Positions 39,044-56,096 are shown, counted from the first letter of the stretch. The stretch: DNA of 64,000 nucleotides from Floccularia luteovirens (GCA_009739215.1 VSJF01000002.1:2108001-2172000); one strand, 5' to 3'. Notes: generated from the letters alone by a model not told the origin. Numbers and translations are program-made.

Positions 39044-39190
39044 CACTGCATCCAACTTCGGAGTTCTACATTCAATTGTTCTAGGTGTTTTGTTTTGGGA
39101 TCATCGAATTTTATAATACATGGATATATAGATATGATATTCATAACGAGATATTGTGCAAGAGATTATTTTAGTGAAAGGATCCATTGC

Positions 39191-41560
39191 TTATATATCA
39201 TAAACCACTCTGGCACCGACCCACGGGTAAGGATAATTATGCTGGTAGAAATTCCTCACAGTTCGGCGACCTGCAAGACGAGGGATGGTTGCGTAAGAAG
39301 CTCCCAGCTAATTAAAGGAAGTTGTAGGGTTAAAGTATGGTGTAGCGAACAAATGAATACTAACCACAACTTGATGCTTTTCGTCAAAGAAGTCCGTCGA
39401 ATACCTGAGCAAACAAAGTGAGTCCAATATTCTATCAGATGAAGAGGGTACACACCCTGTGAATAGGTTTGTTGGAGAAATGCCATCATGAGTATCGAAT
39501 TTTGTTGAAGTCCACTCCCAAACACCTCCATTAGAGCCTTTACCACCGTATTGTTCCAGTCCCATGGTTGCTCTGATAGCGGAAAAAATGGTTAGCCACG
39601 AACAGCTACATTAATGAACGAAACAGCACGAACGGGACCGAATGCCAATTCCTAAATCCGACATTGGCACCTCCTTCGTGACCAACGTCGTATTTGTTAA
39701 GGAACAACCGTAGTTCAGGTTCAGTTGGCAGCCTGCCACCCTTTGACTTGGCATAGAGGGCTAAATCATCATACGCCGCAAGCACAGGCCAGTGTTCGGC
39801 AATGTCCATCGAAATAGGACCATACATTGTGCGAACCTTTTTACCAATAAGAAATCAGGCGAAAGTCTGAAGAGCAAGGGCGACAAAATATACCTTGATT
39901 GTTCCATCTTCCTGAACCCAACTACCGGGCATACCCACACGTCCAGTATTAGCAGACCAAAACTTGTGGAATTCTCCATTAGTGATTGGCCTCCATTCCG
40001 CCTTAAAGGCGTTGACCTTTACTTGACGAGCAGGACTCTCGTTATCCCAGCCGAATGTTCGACCCTTGACGTCAAACATAAATTCAGGTAGTTTGTCTTC
40101 ACCCTCAGAATCATCGTGTCCAAGTGTCAAAATGTCAGCCTCGACCAGGACAGAGGAAGTAGAAGCAGCGGGTATCGAGTTCCACTGTTGTGTAAGGACT
40201 TCCCATACGGGAGTTGTAAAACCAGGAGGAGGAAGTGTGCCTGTACCAGCACGTTGAATGAGCATATATAACAAAGTCTACATCAAGGCCACGAGCACTA
40301 AATAAGTATGAATTCATGAGAAAATAAACAAAAACTCGCCTCGATATGAAATCCTTCGTGTTCGTGGGTCATAACAAGGGTCCTCGCAATGTTGCGTGTA
40401 AGTTGTCGTTTTCCTGTCTCCAATTCTTCGTATAGGCGCATTAATCGTGCCCGTACACCATCGCGGAAACCGATGATAGTATCAATGGTGGGCCAGTCTT
40501 CATCTTTCTCTGGAACTTCCGAGTGATTCTGAGAGGCAATCAATGTTGGAAACCCAGAAAGACTATACTCTTGACTTACATGGCAATGATCGGGATCATC
40601 AACGTGGGGATCGATTCCGCGCTAGATGGGGAGTAAGTAGTCCGTATAATGCGAACGACAGTTTAGGTACCTCAAATATATTCCAGAAATAACTTGGTTC
40701 GGTGGGTTCACCCCCAATGGCTTTTGATAGGAGCATATCCAAGAACCTTTAGAGAAAATACGTCAAACGAATCAAGGCAGTACAATGAAGCATGACTGAC
40801 GTGGGTATATGACCGATGTAAAACAGGCATTTATGGCGCAGGTCGATTGGTTTTTGATGGAGCATCTCCTTAGGAATCATTTCTAGAGTGACCATGTCCC
40901 AAGCCTTCCACAGATTCTTCCATTGTTTAACAGTGGGGATGTTCCCAGTTTCAGTTTCAGTAGAATCGACAGCGAAAGCGGGAGTGTGGGATACTGGAGG
41001 AAACACGACAGTTGGCCGTTCAATGACATGAAGAGTGTATCGTCCTGAATCAATGGAAAATGCGAGCACCGAGCGTAAAGAGGCTGCGGAAATGTTAAGT
41101 AGTTGCTCAGCTTGAGCAGGATCAGTAATTAAGCTAGAGGCTGACTGTTGGCGAGCTTATGAACATGGAAGAACTGATAAAATAGATACGGGTAACACAC
41201 TGGACATATTTTGAATTCACACGCTGTCGAGATGAAATATCCCGAGTACGCGATCCATTGCTCTTCCCGCCGTGGTTGTAGGAAGTCATGTTTTTCGTCA
41301 GCTGTGCTCTTGGTGATGGTGTTGTTCAGGACAATGGCTATAGAACCGTTAGAAGAATGTTTGTGAAATACATCATTCAACACGTCGGGGTTCAATAATG
41401 ATGGTGGAACATATGCAACTGTCTCTGGAATTTCAGAGAAAAAGACCTCAGATGAAGGAGTTGTGGCCCGTGAGTCTGGTAAATGTGAATCGGAACTAGA
41501 TGGTGAGGGTGACGACGAAGAAGAATATAGAGATGATGGAGGAGAGGTAGCAAGAGACAT
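39191..41560 (-). CDS. EgtB-like sulfoxide synthase (DinB_2 + FGE-sulfatase domains), no methyltransferase domain
   Basis: The C-terminal three quarters match the sulfoxide-synthase half of fungal Egt1, which joins cysteine to hercynine in ergothioneine synthesis using non-haem iron. All three iron-ligand histidines are there: RHKCLFYIGHIPTFLD, and MTHEHEGFHIE with its H-x3-H. The FGE-sulfatase domain shows TFGWDNESPARQV, RLPTEPELR, NVGFRNWH, GGVWEWTST and TVRNFYQHNYPY, ending at TAA 39191. Full Egt1 has an EgtD methyltransferase of about 330 residues in front. Here the N-terminus has just a Ser-rich head and about 80 residues (ETVAYVPPSLLNPDVLNDVF and so on) before RYTLHVIERP, the sequence that normally closes the methyltransferase. 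A TATA box sits 94-100 bp upstream of this short start, so the missing half does not look like an annotation gap. Confidence 0.82.
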
Positions 41561-44170
41561 TTTGTCACCGAGGAATGCAAGTTTCTCAGCAAAATTGTGT
41601 ATGGAGAAATAACCAATTCACTGGATAGAGACTCCTGGGCGTATGGGAGGGGATTTTATATGATTGCACAGGTTCTATGAATACGTACAAATGGAATTAA
41701 ATATGATGAGCCGCGTAATCCAAATTTCCAACCTAGACAAGCTCTCCCTGAGGGACCATATCGGCTCTTCCAGCGCATCTGAGAACCAGATTCACATCGG
41801 AATTCGGGGTTTCAGGTGGCATTACTAACCCCAAAACGCGAGACGTTGGAGATGACTACAGGTGAAGGCACAACGAGAATGGAGATTGACAGCCCCATCA
41901 TAGCGTAAAGGAATACGGAACGAACGTTCGGTTGAAAAAATAGCAACGATCTAGAATTCCTGAGAAATCATGGGAAATCATTGGTTGCTGATGATTAGAC
42001 GGCGGCCCCAATGATATGAAAGAAGACAAATAAGGTGAGACCAGAACATCACGAGGTCATAAAGATCCGAGCCCAGTTACACGAGGCTTAGGGGTGCCGT
42101 ACTGAGCACCTAGAACACAGGTAATGGATGATAGGGTTGCCGGAGGGCGTTCTCGGCAGGAGATTGAGAGACCCGGGATGGCCAGCCCACGTGCTGAGAG
42201 GTCTTGACTAGCTTGACGATTGATGCATGTTTACGTGAGCAATGCTGGCAAGGCGGAAGAACACAGCAACGCATTCCTGCAAATTGTGGTCGCATGAAAT
42301 AGTATGAGCTTGTGCAGAACAATAGATATTGAATTGAATATTGAACAAAGTTTCGAAACTGAGACTGAGCCGAGGGCCGAAAGTGGCGAGCGCTTTAACT
42401 CCCAAAATCTTTGGCGAGAATCATCGGGGTTGAGCAAGCGTAAGGACGGTGCAGCATAACGAAGAGAAAGAACGAATAAGATAACAAAATTGAAACGAAG
42501 GGGTTGTTATATCGTTCAATACTCTTCCGTTGAAACTCAGACGATTGCGTGCGATGGCGTGCTCGTCATCACGTGGCTCTACATTTTTGCCCATTGGCTC
42601 TTTGTGCTGCCAGAGAGCGGCGCTGTTGTCCCCAATCTATGTACCTTCTAGTCGACGCGCACAATCTTCTCAGACCGCGTCTCTCTACGAAGGGCGGACT
42701 TCTGTTTGATCCTAGAAGTTTTCAGTCGAATATTCAGAAACAGGTAACGTGAGGGTCACGTCTCGACTTATTTCCGCATGTGGCATCAATCATACCGTAT
42801 ACTTTGATAAACCTCTCTTAATCTTAATTAGCTGGAGACCCAAGCAATCATGGCAAAAATAACAGAAACATATCCGAGCTGACAGGATGGATCGACTACT
42901 CAGTACTCAACTTTCATGTCGATCTGTACTGCTACGACAGACAGAAATTGTAAGCGGAGCATACCATCCATGTATAATCAAGGCTCGCGTTGTTTTTCTC
43001 TGTTTGCCCATGGCTTGCAAGGGCGGCTATTGTCAACAAGGTTCATCCAGCCAGTTTACCGTCCTTCTTATCTGCGCAATTTAGTTTTAATGATATTCAA
43101 ACAATCCAATCTGAACCAATATCGTTCTTGAATTCTCGCTACTTCAGTAGACCCGTTTCAAATCCGATTATAGTGTCACAAAGAGAGGAAGGGTGTCCCG
43201 CTAATAAAGCTCAAGATAAAGCTGCTCACTCTGGGAACATCCAGATAAACTTAACCCCACCCCACTCCTGTTTGCCCTTGTTGCTACGAGGATAGATGAG
43301 GTCACCCCAGATCTCTAGAACAACTTTTACACCAGGTTATCCCCAACTCCACAATCTCTCCCTAAAAACAGAATGATACCCCTTGACATAAATCCACACA
43401 CTCGTGTTTTCTTGTCTTTCTAAAACAGGGGATCTGCAAACCTGAATAAAATATAAAACCTCCATTGGCATCGGCTTGACTCAGTTTCAGTGTTTACACA
43501 CATGTTACTCAAAAACAGCCAACTATGAAGTAACGCTGAGTTTTCGGTGATTACCTTAATCGACATATCCCAATGTTTCGGGTTCCTTCCATTTATAATG
43601 TCCATCAAGCGTCTGTAAAGGTAACACTTGGCCAACATTTCATGGAGCACCTGGAAGGCTTGGAGGCATTTCTCTCCTGAGTCCCGACACGTGTCGTATC
43701 CCAAGTTGGGCAAGCCTTGGTCCGCGAATTGAATCCCACATTTTACTGGTCGTGTGACACTTATATAGCCTTATACTTCCTCGGCAGAGAAGTTTAATAT
43801 GAAGTCCATAGCTTCTTTGACCCGCCTTCTTTCATTCTCACACAGGAGAACAATAAAATAAAGACAAGAAGCCACCATCCCTAATTCTGACTATTTAGGA
43901 TCAGGAAGGGTGGACGCCGTTAGAATCTACACGTTTTAATTTTGATGGAACGGGTACCCGCCTTCGGACCATCCATGTGTGACTGCAAGCATCAAACGGC
44001 TAGGAATAAATTACAGTCGAGGGTATGTACGACCACTTTGGTAATATACTATGAAATTAAACACTGTCAACGAAGCGATACAGTGCGGCTATGGGAAGGA
44101 TAAGTCTATTTCATCATGATAATGGGTCATCACTTTAACTACCAGAGTTAAGAAAGAAAAAGGCGGAAAG
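41561..44170. other. Longest stretch without a supported gene (2.6 kb)
   Basis: The first 100 bp are the leader and promoter of the EgtB-like gene. The rest holds only short overlapping frames. Two were examined: forward 42549-42752 (no ATG in a plausible position, no family) and reverse 43420-43713 (reads DTCRDSGEKCLQAFQVLHEM and so on, open but starting from a non-ATG codon). An imperfect inverted repeat lies near 43871-43913. No transposon ends or reverse transcriptase were seen. Confidence 0.4.
41654..41660 (-). promoter_or_regulatory. TATA box of the EgtB-like gene
   Basis: TATAAAA on the reverse strand, 94-100 bp upstream of ATG 41560. Confidence 0.5.
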
Positions 44171-47100
44171 TTACAACTTCATTAACCCCTTCATTGCATT
44201 TGCTATGGCAAAGCTTGACTTCGCCATGACGTGTCGTGACTCCTTCGTAACTTCGGGTAGTGCCTGCACCTCGCTCAACTTGTTGGCATGCTCACTAAGC
44301 TCACGCAGTATGTCGTTGCCTTGTTGTGAGGAAGCTGGTGGGAGATTATCATTACATACCGCCACAATACTCGAAACGATTGTTATTATTTGGGTGAGAT
44401 TCTCGTTCAATGTCGGTGATGGTGTCGGACTGCGAACGCCAGAGAGAACACTCTGGATTGCGTATACGATTGATTCAGTTTGCGCCTCAAGATATGGCTA
44501 TAAATAATGGCATTAGTTACATGGCCGATACAAACGTATTATAATGTACACACCTTGAGTTCCGTCCAAGCATCTTCCGATCCATCTGCTTGAGCAGAAT
44601 CATCACTGATAACTCCTGTTGAAGCTACATGTCGGTCAAAAATAGGTGGCGGCGAATTAGTTTGCTCGGAGCTAGAGTTTTCTGAAGGTGGTCGACGTCT
44701 GGGATCAAGAATGCCGCGGCTCGATCCTGGAGACTCAGAGAAGCGACCTCTACTTGATATGGAAGCCTGACTCCCCTTTCTCTGATGACCTGACTTGACT
44801 TCATCGACAGCGCGCAAGGCAGGAGAAAACCCACCCGTGGCTAACGTTCCTGTAGTATGAGTACTATATGGAAATTGATCTTGCTCGACTTTGCTAGCTT
44901 TACGAATGCACACAGTTCTTCCGATCTCCGTAATAGTTGATGAGACATGACTAGCAGCAGCATCCAAAAGGCTAACTGGTGACATGCCTGAACTCGTTGC
45001 GTGGGTTTTGGTGGCTGCGACAAGATTACTCAGAGTAGCCTCCGCACGTTCTCTCAGGGACTTCAAGGTGTCTTGATCCACATCTGGTCTTTCCCGTGCC
45101 GGCCGTCGCTCGAAAGTTCTGACGTCCTCTATGATATTTGTCACAGCATTGACCACGGATTTCATAGGAATAAGAACTCGTGTTGGTGCATTGGAGCGAC
45201 CTGCAGTAAGAAGGCCATCTACTGCAGATAGGAAAGCGGTGATGTGAATGTCAAGGACTCCACCGTCAGGTGATACAGGGAGTTGATCCTCTGATTTGTC
45301 GAATTTGGGTGCTTGCAGGAATAATTGAGATGTAGCTATATTGAACAAACATCTTAGAGACATCCTGTTTCATGAAATTTAACTAACCTTTGACATTTCT
45401 GAGTTCAGTCTTCGCTTGTTCATATTTCTTCTTGTATTCCTTGAGTTGGTTGTTAAGATCGTGGATAACTACTAGATCAGAATCCTTGGATGTCATCAAC
45501 TCATCATTCCGCCGTGACAAGTCGTTAAGTTCTGTTAACAAGCCTTCCATGTCAGATCTGAGTTGTTCGACGACCTCATTATCAGCCTGTGTGCGTCATA
45601 AATATAATAATAGAAAGAAACGATAAATATAACATACGGATCCCTGGCGGTTTTCCCGTTCCTCCTCTAGCCGTTCGCATCGGTCGCGTAGTATGCTCAG
45701 CTCCTCCTCATCTTCTTGGACGCGACGGGCCTCCCACTCTTTCTCCCGTTGTCGCGTCTCCTTCAACTCATCCAACTCTTTTTGTATGGCTAGCATCGCG
45801 GTACTCTGCTCTTCAGCACGCTGGTGATGATGAGATTTAAGGATGTCAGAGTTCCGCACAACAGAACAAGATCAGTATTTTCGCTTACACGTCGCAGACT
45901 AACAAGTTCCTCTTCTAGCTGCTTCGCCTTAGCCTCGCCCTCGTACCACTTCTTCTCTTTCTCTGCAGACTCTCCAAGATCCCGCTGTAGATTCGTGATT
46001 TGTGTCTGCATCGTGGCAATCTTGTATTCATACTCCCGTCTGATTTTCTCCTGGTCGTCGGTCACACTAGTCCGTCCACCTATCATGCGGCTCCCGTTTG
46101 TCCCGACCGATCGATCAGAATTAACAGACGAGCGACCGAACTTATCGTAATAATCATCTCCACTTTTGTTCCCAGCCCCGGATACAACGCCTTCATCGTC
46201 ATCATCTACCCCCTTGAGCCTTGCACTCAACCCACTCAGGCCAGCTGGTGGGCTGCGAGGGCTTGCAGGTCCTAGATATTCGCTTGGACTATCTAAATCA
46301 TGCTCGCCAATCAGTTCTGTCTCGTGGCTAGAATCACCAATTCTATCTCGATCATCAATTGTTGTACTTCCGCTTTCTCGACCATTGCGTCCATACGGAA
46401 CCTCAATATACTCTTCCTCGATTGTGCTCTTGTTTGGAATTATTATAGCACTCGTTGCTGTCGTGCTCTGGGCGTTGCCAGAGAGAGCTGTGGCCGTACT
46501 GTCGCTAACCCCACTCATGCTTGCTGTGGCACTAGGACGCCGTGCGAAATCACCCCCACGTTCTTCAGATTTTCTTGTTGTGTCTTGAGAAGGTTTACGA
46601 CGAGAAGGAACAGACGGCACATTATTTGTATTAAAACTGTCTTCATCAGGGCGGCGGAAAGAGTCTTCGCTTCGTCTTGGGGGAGTATAGTCCACCTCGC
46701 TCGGACGACGTCGATCTTCAGAGGGTCTACGGCTGCCACCATATCCACTGTCTGAGGGTCGATCGGCTGAGACACGACCAGAGGTACGGGAGGTTGAAGT
46801 GCGGGGCGGAGATGTGGCGGGATAGTCAGGAGCAGGGTAGTCGTCGTAATTTGAGCCAGCAGAATTACGTCCAGAAGGCTGTTAGGAAGATAATGTTATT
46901 ATGAGTCATACAGTGAAGCAATGAAGAACGACTTGCATCTTCTTTGAACTCTGGATATCGTCGAGAAAGTTCATAATAAACATCGCTTGAGAGATCTTCG
47001 AAGCGGGAAGTTGGTAAGGTAGCAAGCTTTTGTCGTGCTTGGTTCCTTTTTGGATGGAATTCTTCACGGACTGGAAGGAAGGGGACTGGTACGTAAAAGT

Positions 47101-47516
47101 AAAATGATCAGCAACAGAAGAGAAGAGAACATGTAGAATGCACACCTTCTTTTTCTGTTTTCCTCCGAACTAGTTCATCGTAAACGTCTGTGGAAAGTTC
47201 ATGAAACTGCTGAACGGTGAGACGTGTAAGCTTCTGTCTGGCAGTAGAACGGGAATTGGGAGCGGCTGTTGGATGTGAGAAAGTTAGAGAAGAGAGGTGT
47301 GATGAGATCAGATAGAATCACACCTTTTGAGAGGTAAACCGCTAGGTATTGGCCAAGCTCAATGAAATGTGTCTTGGAAACGAGGCGATAATCAACAGTA
47401 GGAACAGCCGGAATGTTTTTGTCTCTGATTGGACGGTAAGAATCTGTGCGATAGTTAGATATTCCGGAGAAAGCAGTGGGAGTTGGAGAAGGAGGCCGTG
47501 TCTGCTGGCGTTTCAT
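44171..47516 (-). CDS. SPA2: Spa2-type polarity scaffold
   Basis: A scaffold of the polarisome at hyphal tips that recruits formin and MAP-kinase components. The N-terminus carries two Spa2-homology (GIT/SHD) repeats: ARQKLTRLTVQQFHELSTDV with YDELVRR, and ARQKLATLPTSRFEDLSSDV with YYELSRRYPEFK. A Pro/Ser/Arg-rich disordered part follows, then a coiled coil (IRREYEYKIATMQTQITNLQ and later ERLEEERE), and a C-terminal alpha-helical domain of the GIT type (LDIHITAFLSAVDGLL, IMKSVV, RAEATLSNLVAATKTHA). Eight or so short introns. ATG 47516 (MKRQQTRPP) is the first in frame. The upstream gene on the same strand ends 120 bp away. Confidence 0.88.
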
Positions 47517-47636
47517 TGGAGGAGAAGAATAGCAAGTGGATGTTAGTCGTATGAACTTGTTAACGTTCAGCAACTCTGTCAGATCAAAACACGCTGCAAT
47601 CGCATTCCCATTGAACAAACAAATACAGTCACGTGT

Positions 47637-48962
47637 CTACTCAGATCGTTCCTTCTTTCGCAATGCACGCTTTCGTACACTTTTATGTAGTCCATGCGTG
47701 TATCTAATAAACACACTGGGTGCCCCAATCAACGTCCTCGCATAGTCCACCAGCCCATGCGACCAGTATGGCGTTGACGTGTTTGGTCGTCCACTGTATC
47801 CTGCCCCACACGCTAAACCAATCTTTGACAATACTGCCCGCACATACGGTCCTGGTTGAGGGACAAGTACTGATGATTTCCGGATTTTCGAGAGTTTCGA
47901 CACCTTTGAACAAATCTCTAAGCCTCCTTCCAAACACCTCAAGAAATCTCAAACCACATACCACATAAAAAGTATTCATGTGTTCTACTATGATATTATG
48001 GTTTCGGACCTCCTCGGCCAGGGCACTCGTGAACGTAGATAAGAATGCCTTAGTACCGGAGTATGTCGCTAACATAGGAGATGGAACACAGCCCGCAAAA
48101 GATCCAATGTTGAGGATCAAACCCCGTTTTCTGTTGAAACAGTTTGTTCATCACATGCTGATCAGGTTCTACTCAGGAACATACCTTTGTATCATGCCTG
48201 GAAGTATAGCATATGTTACGCGTAATGTCGCATTGACATTGATTGCAACGATATCTCTCAGCTCTTCTTTGGGCGTCTCCCCGAAATACACGGGCATTTC
48301 ATGAGATTTTCCGACATTGTTCACTAAAAAAGATAACTATAAGAACTCAATTTGAGAGGTTTGTGAGTTCTTTACCAAGGACGCCAACATCTTTGTTAGC
48401 AAAAGAAGCAGATAAGGAATCATAAGCCGCTTCATCACATTTCGCAAAATCAATGGAATGAATCGAAGTAGAAACTCCGAATTTTTTTTCTGGCAGAATA
48501 ATGAGATCAACTTCAACTTCATAAGGAAAGGATCTGACCTATGTCAGAGGCTGTGCTCTCCAGAAGCTGCTTATTTCTTGCAACCAAAGAAACATTGAAA
48601 CCGGCCTTTGCCAGCTGAAACGAGAATTCCTTTCCAATTCCGTCTGTCGCTCCAGTTACAACTGCCCAAGCACCTTTCTTCGCTCCGAAGCACTTTAGCT
48701 AGATTAACTAGTCAGCAAGGATTATACATCAAACAGCCTTCACAATCTTACACTAGCCCCAGGCAGAACGAAAATCTGTAAGACAACAGAGAGTGTCTGG
48801 TACAGAACACGCCCAAAACTTAACGATCCAACAGCCAACAGGAATGCGGCCAAATATGGTCGGTCCCGCACTATATCAAACAAATTGAGTTAAAATATGC
48901 GACTGAAGCCCCAGCTTCTTACCTAGACGTAGGGTAAGGTCACTGACGATTGGCGCGTTCAT
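47637..48962 (-). CDS. IFA38: Very-long-chain 3-oxoacyl-CoA reductase (17-beta-HSD type SDR)
   Basis: An ER-membrane reductase that performs the second step of very-long-chain fatty acid elongation. After a hydrophobic N-terminal helix region ([28 protein letters not shown]) the Rossmann motif is [50 protein letters not shown] (catalytic Ser) and the YSGTK catalytic Tyr/Lys follow. The C-terminal helix [15 protein letters not shown] and a basic tail ([12 protein letters not shown]) complete it. About five short introns. Start [13 protein letters not shown] at 48962; the join [14 protein letters not shown] is clear. Confidence 0.9.
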
Positions 48963-49334
48963 CGTTGAGTAAATACAAATTTTAGCCGCGCGTTGGTGTC
49001 TCTGTTAAATTGCTGAATTGTTTGTATTTGGTTAAACCTTTCGTTTAAATCAAATCCTTGCATAGTCGGTCCGAAATCCCAGGTTCAACATAGATATCAT
49101 ATTTACTGCATATGTTTCAAGAGGAGGCACCTCTTAGTCCCTTCATGTCAACTGTCCCTTGCAATAGGATGTGATTATCAATTCACAAAACATCAAGCGC
49201 ATGAGAAACCGATTGCAGAATATACAAACCGGCCCGAACTACATTGACCATATGGAACACAGCAAGACATTCTAATAATTCCGATTTCAAATCTTGTAGC
49301 TTTGTCCGATCAATAAACATATAACCTTATCATC
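48963..49334. other. Divergent promoter between reductase and decarboxylase
   Basis: 372 bp, AT-rich, no coding signal; a reverse open frame entering it from the right (49287-49562) is a shadow of the decarboxylase. Confidence 0.4.
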
Positions 49335-51349
49335 ATGGATATTGAGCAGTCCGTTTCGTCCCCTGGTTTTCTGATTTTCTGATAGCTGATTAGAACCTGT
49401 CCTCACAGATTCAGGAAGGCGGGATATCAGGCCATAGACCGCATCTGCGACTATTACTATTCCTTGCAAAACCTTCCAGTAACTGCCCAAGTCGAGCCAG
49501 GATATTTGAGAGAGCATATTCCCAGTCAGTGTAGTCATACATATACTATAGCACACCCCCACAATATTCCTTCCAGCAAATGCCCCAGAGAATGGAGAGG
49601 AATTTCAAGTCATTGCAGATGATTACCAGAAATTCATTCTGCCTGGTACATTCTCTATACTTCTGATGAAAACATAGAATAAACTGAGATATTCTTCCGA
49701 GGTCTTACACACTGGCAACACCCTTCATTTTTCGCATACTTCCCGACTTCATGCACATTCGAAGGAATGATAGCGGATATCTATGCTTCCAGTGCATGTA
49801 ATCCTGGATTCAACGTTCGTCTTGATTTCTCGTCAACACACATGTATGTATACATATAATTCTCAGTGGTCAGCAAGTCCCGCATGTACAGAACTGGAAG
49901 TCATCGTCATGGACTGGGCCGCGGACTTGTTAGGTCTCTCTTCGGACTTCTTTAACTCCTCAGGTATAGGCGGCGGTGTGATACAGGTAATTCTGAACTA
50001 ATGATTAAAGCCTCTATTAATCACTCTCACAGACAACAGCTTCTGATTCTGCACTCGTAGCAGCTGTTGCTGCTCGATCCCTGTATCAACGTAACCATCC
50101 AAATACAAAATTGGAGGATCTTGTCATATATACGACAACACAAACCCATTCCCTTGGTCTCAAAGCTGGACTTGTATTGGGTATACAGGTTCGCTCAATC
50201 GAAGTCAAGTTAGAAGATCAATTTTCGCTTCGTGGAGAGGCATTGCGCACTGCCCTGGAAGAAGATGAAAAGTTGGGACGGAAACCGTTTATCCTTAGTG
50301 AATAGTCAATTTTATCCATTGATACTTTCAGTGCAAACCAAATACTTTAGTTGCAACCGTCGGCACCACATCATCTGGAGCAACTGATAATTTACCAGAA
50401 CTCAAACAAGTTGGTCAGTCGCCTGAAATGCTCTTTACAATATTGACGTTTGACACCGGTTTCAGTGAAAGACTACCCATCTTTATGGGTTCATATAGAC
50501 GCGGCATGGGCGGGCGTTGCATTGTCATGTCCGGAATTCCGCGAAATGCTGTACTTGAAAGAAATAAACGAATTCGCGTTTTCATTCTGTACTAATTTTC
50601 ATAAGGTGCGTCTGCCCAAAGATTGTGTAGCATCACAACAATCCGTAACTGCACCGGATTTTAGTGGGGTCTTGTCAATTTTGACATGTCGGCCCTTTGG
50701 GTGAAACAGAGAAATCACCTTACAGATGCGTTGGAAGTTACACCATTCTTTTTGAGAACAAAACAAGGTGATGCCGGTTAGTATGTTTGTTTCCATTGTG
50801 ATGGCTGTGGTTGACTCAGTTGTCATGACACAGGGACTGTGATTGATTATCGTAACTGGCACCTGGCCTTAGGAAAGCGATTCCGCTCTCTCAAACTATG
50901 GTTTGTACTGCGAAGTTATGGTGCAGACGGTTTCCGCACTTATATCCGCAAGGGTCAGTATTTCCCCATCTGTTCTGACTTACTTCCAACAAACAAATAC
51001 ATTTCAGTGCATATCTCTTGGACAATTTTTTGCGGAATTAGTATCCAAGTCAGAAATAATGTCCCTTGTTACCACACCCTCACTTGCTCTGTCCGTTTTC
51101 CGCCTCGTGCCAAGATCTCAAACACAAAACGGATTGTCCGAGTCTACCGAAACTCTAAACCGAATCAATGCCATGTTTTATGAGCGTCTTTCATCAAGGA
51201 GTGATATATACCTCACAAAAACTGATCTCAATGGGATGTTTTGTATCAGATTTGTCGTGGGTGCTGCTCGAACAACTGAAGTGCATGTTACACGGGCATA
51301 TGATATTGTCAAGAAAGAGGCTGAGTTAACCCTAGAGGCATGGGAATAG
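49335..51349 (+). CDS. Aromatic-L-amino-acid decarboxylase-like enzyme (group II PLP decarboxylase)
   Basis: Likely decarboxylates tyrosine, phenylalanine or tryptophan to the amine. Starts MDIEQ with an immediate intron, then [34 protein letters not shown], and [20 protein letters not shown]. The PLP-stacking His is in [33 protein letters not shown] follows, the cofactor Asp is in [10 protein letters not shown], and the Schiff-base Lys is in CTNFHKW. The C-terminus reads [33 protein letters not shown], and ends AELTLEAWE. About ten short introns. At 50952-50955 the donor after RTYIRK has one G too many (AAGG|gtcag) for the frame to match the next exon at 51008. Confidence 0.87.
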
Positions 51350-51607
51350 GCGGAAAGGCATGCATGACAATTTGGGAGTTTTGTACGCTTGATATTCAAA
51401 ACAACATCGATAGAAACTCGTGCTGTAAAGAGGAAATCATCTTAAATAAACAACGATTACATTCGATTATTACATTAGCGAGACACGATTTCCTACTCCT
51501 CCCGACTCTGGCGGTACAGGAAGTTCGCCACTTCGATCAGAAACGAAGCCTTGATATCTATAGTTCATAAATCAGATATCTTGTATGAATACATTAAGAA
51601 TTTGCGC

Positions 51608-55635
<4,028 letters not shown>

Positions 55636-56096
55636 AGTTACAGATTGATTACAAGGTGTTAGGTATCCAGAAGCTTACGAAGTATGAACGGGGTAAATCG
55701 TCTAAATTCATGTTTCCGGCTTTCTTAGGTCATTTTCGGTGGATTTTGGGCGTATTTATTCACGTGGATACATTGTGTCATCACGTGGCAGTACAGACTT
55801 CGTATCAAGAATGGTACAAGATATGCATATACAAATGGTGGTCAATGTGGGGAACAATGAGGGAATGCCAGCTGTGTGAAAAAAGAAAACATAGAGCCGA
55901 GTTGTTGTTACAATATAGATGCAGTAAAAGAAAAGAAAGAGAGGACAACAGAATGACGCCCGGACAAGATAGCACAGAAGAAAAAGACCCCAGAAATGCA
56001 ATAAAGAATACAACCCAATGTCAACAAATAATCATAACAGCAAGATGTAACATAGTCCGATAGTTTTTTTATAATAGTTACAACCAGCCAAGGGTA
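55636..56096. other. Intergenic region between ankyrin gene and PEX1
   Basis: 461 bp between two reverse-strand genes: PEX1 promoter and 3' flank of the ankyrin-repeat gene. Forward open frames here have no family match. Confidence 0.4.

Noticed and set aside
42549..42752. Forward frame with Cys/Arg-rich start and a gtaacg donor-like end
   Set aside because: Begins at GTG, has no conserved motif, and the continuation after the possible intron stops quickly.
43420..43713. Reverse frame reading like a protein (DTCRDSGEKCLQAF, HEMLAKCYLYRRLMD)
   Set aside because: No ATG in a sensible place; a TATATAAG-like motif upstream is too close to the only nearby ATG, which is in another frame. Kept only as a note in the gene-free interval.
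43871..43913. Imperfect inverted repeat CCACCaTCCC...GGAAGGGTGG
   Set aside because: Several mismatches, no flanking duplication and no gene end next to it, so neither a terminator nor a transposon end can be claimed.
44205..46755. Several long forward frames opposite SPA2
   Set aside because: They are antisense shadows of the reverse-strand SPA2 exons, which have clear homology and splice sites.
49335..51349. Decarboxylase as part of a tryptamine or psilocybin-like pathway
   Set aside because: No kinase, methyltransferase or P450 lies nearby, and the enzyme is a general aromatic decarboxylase type.
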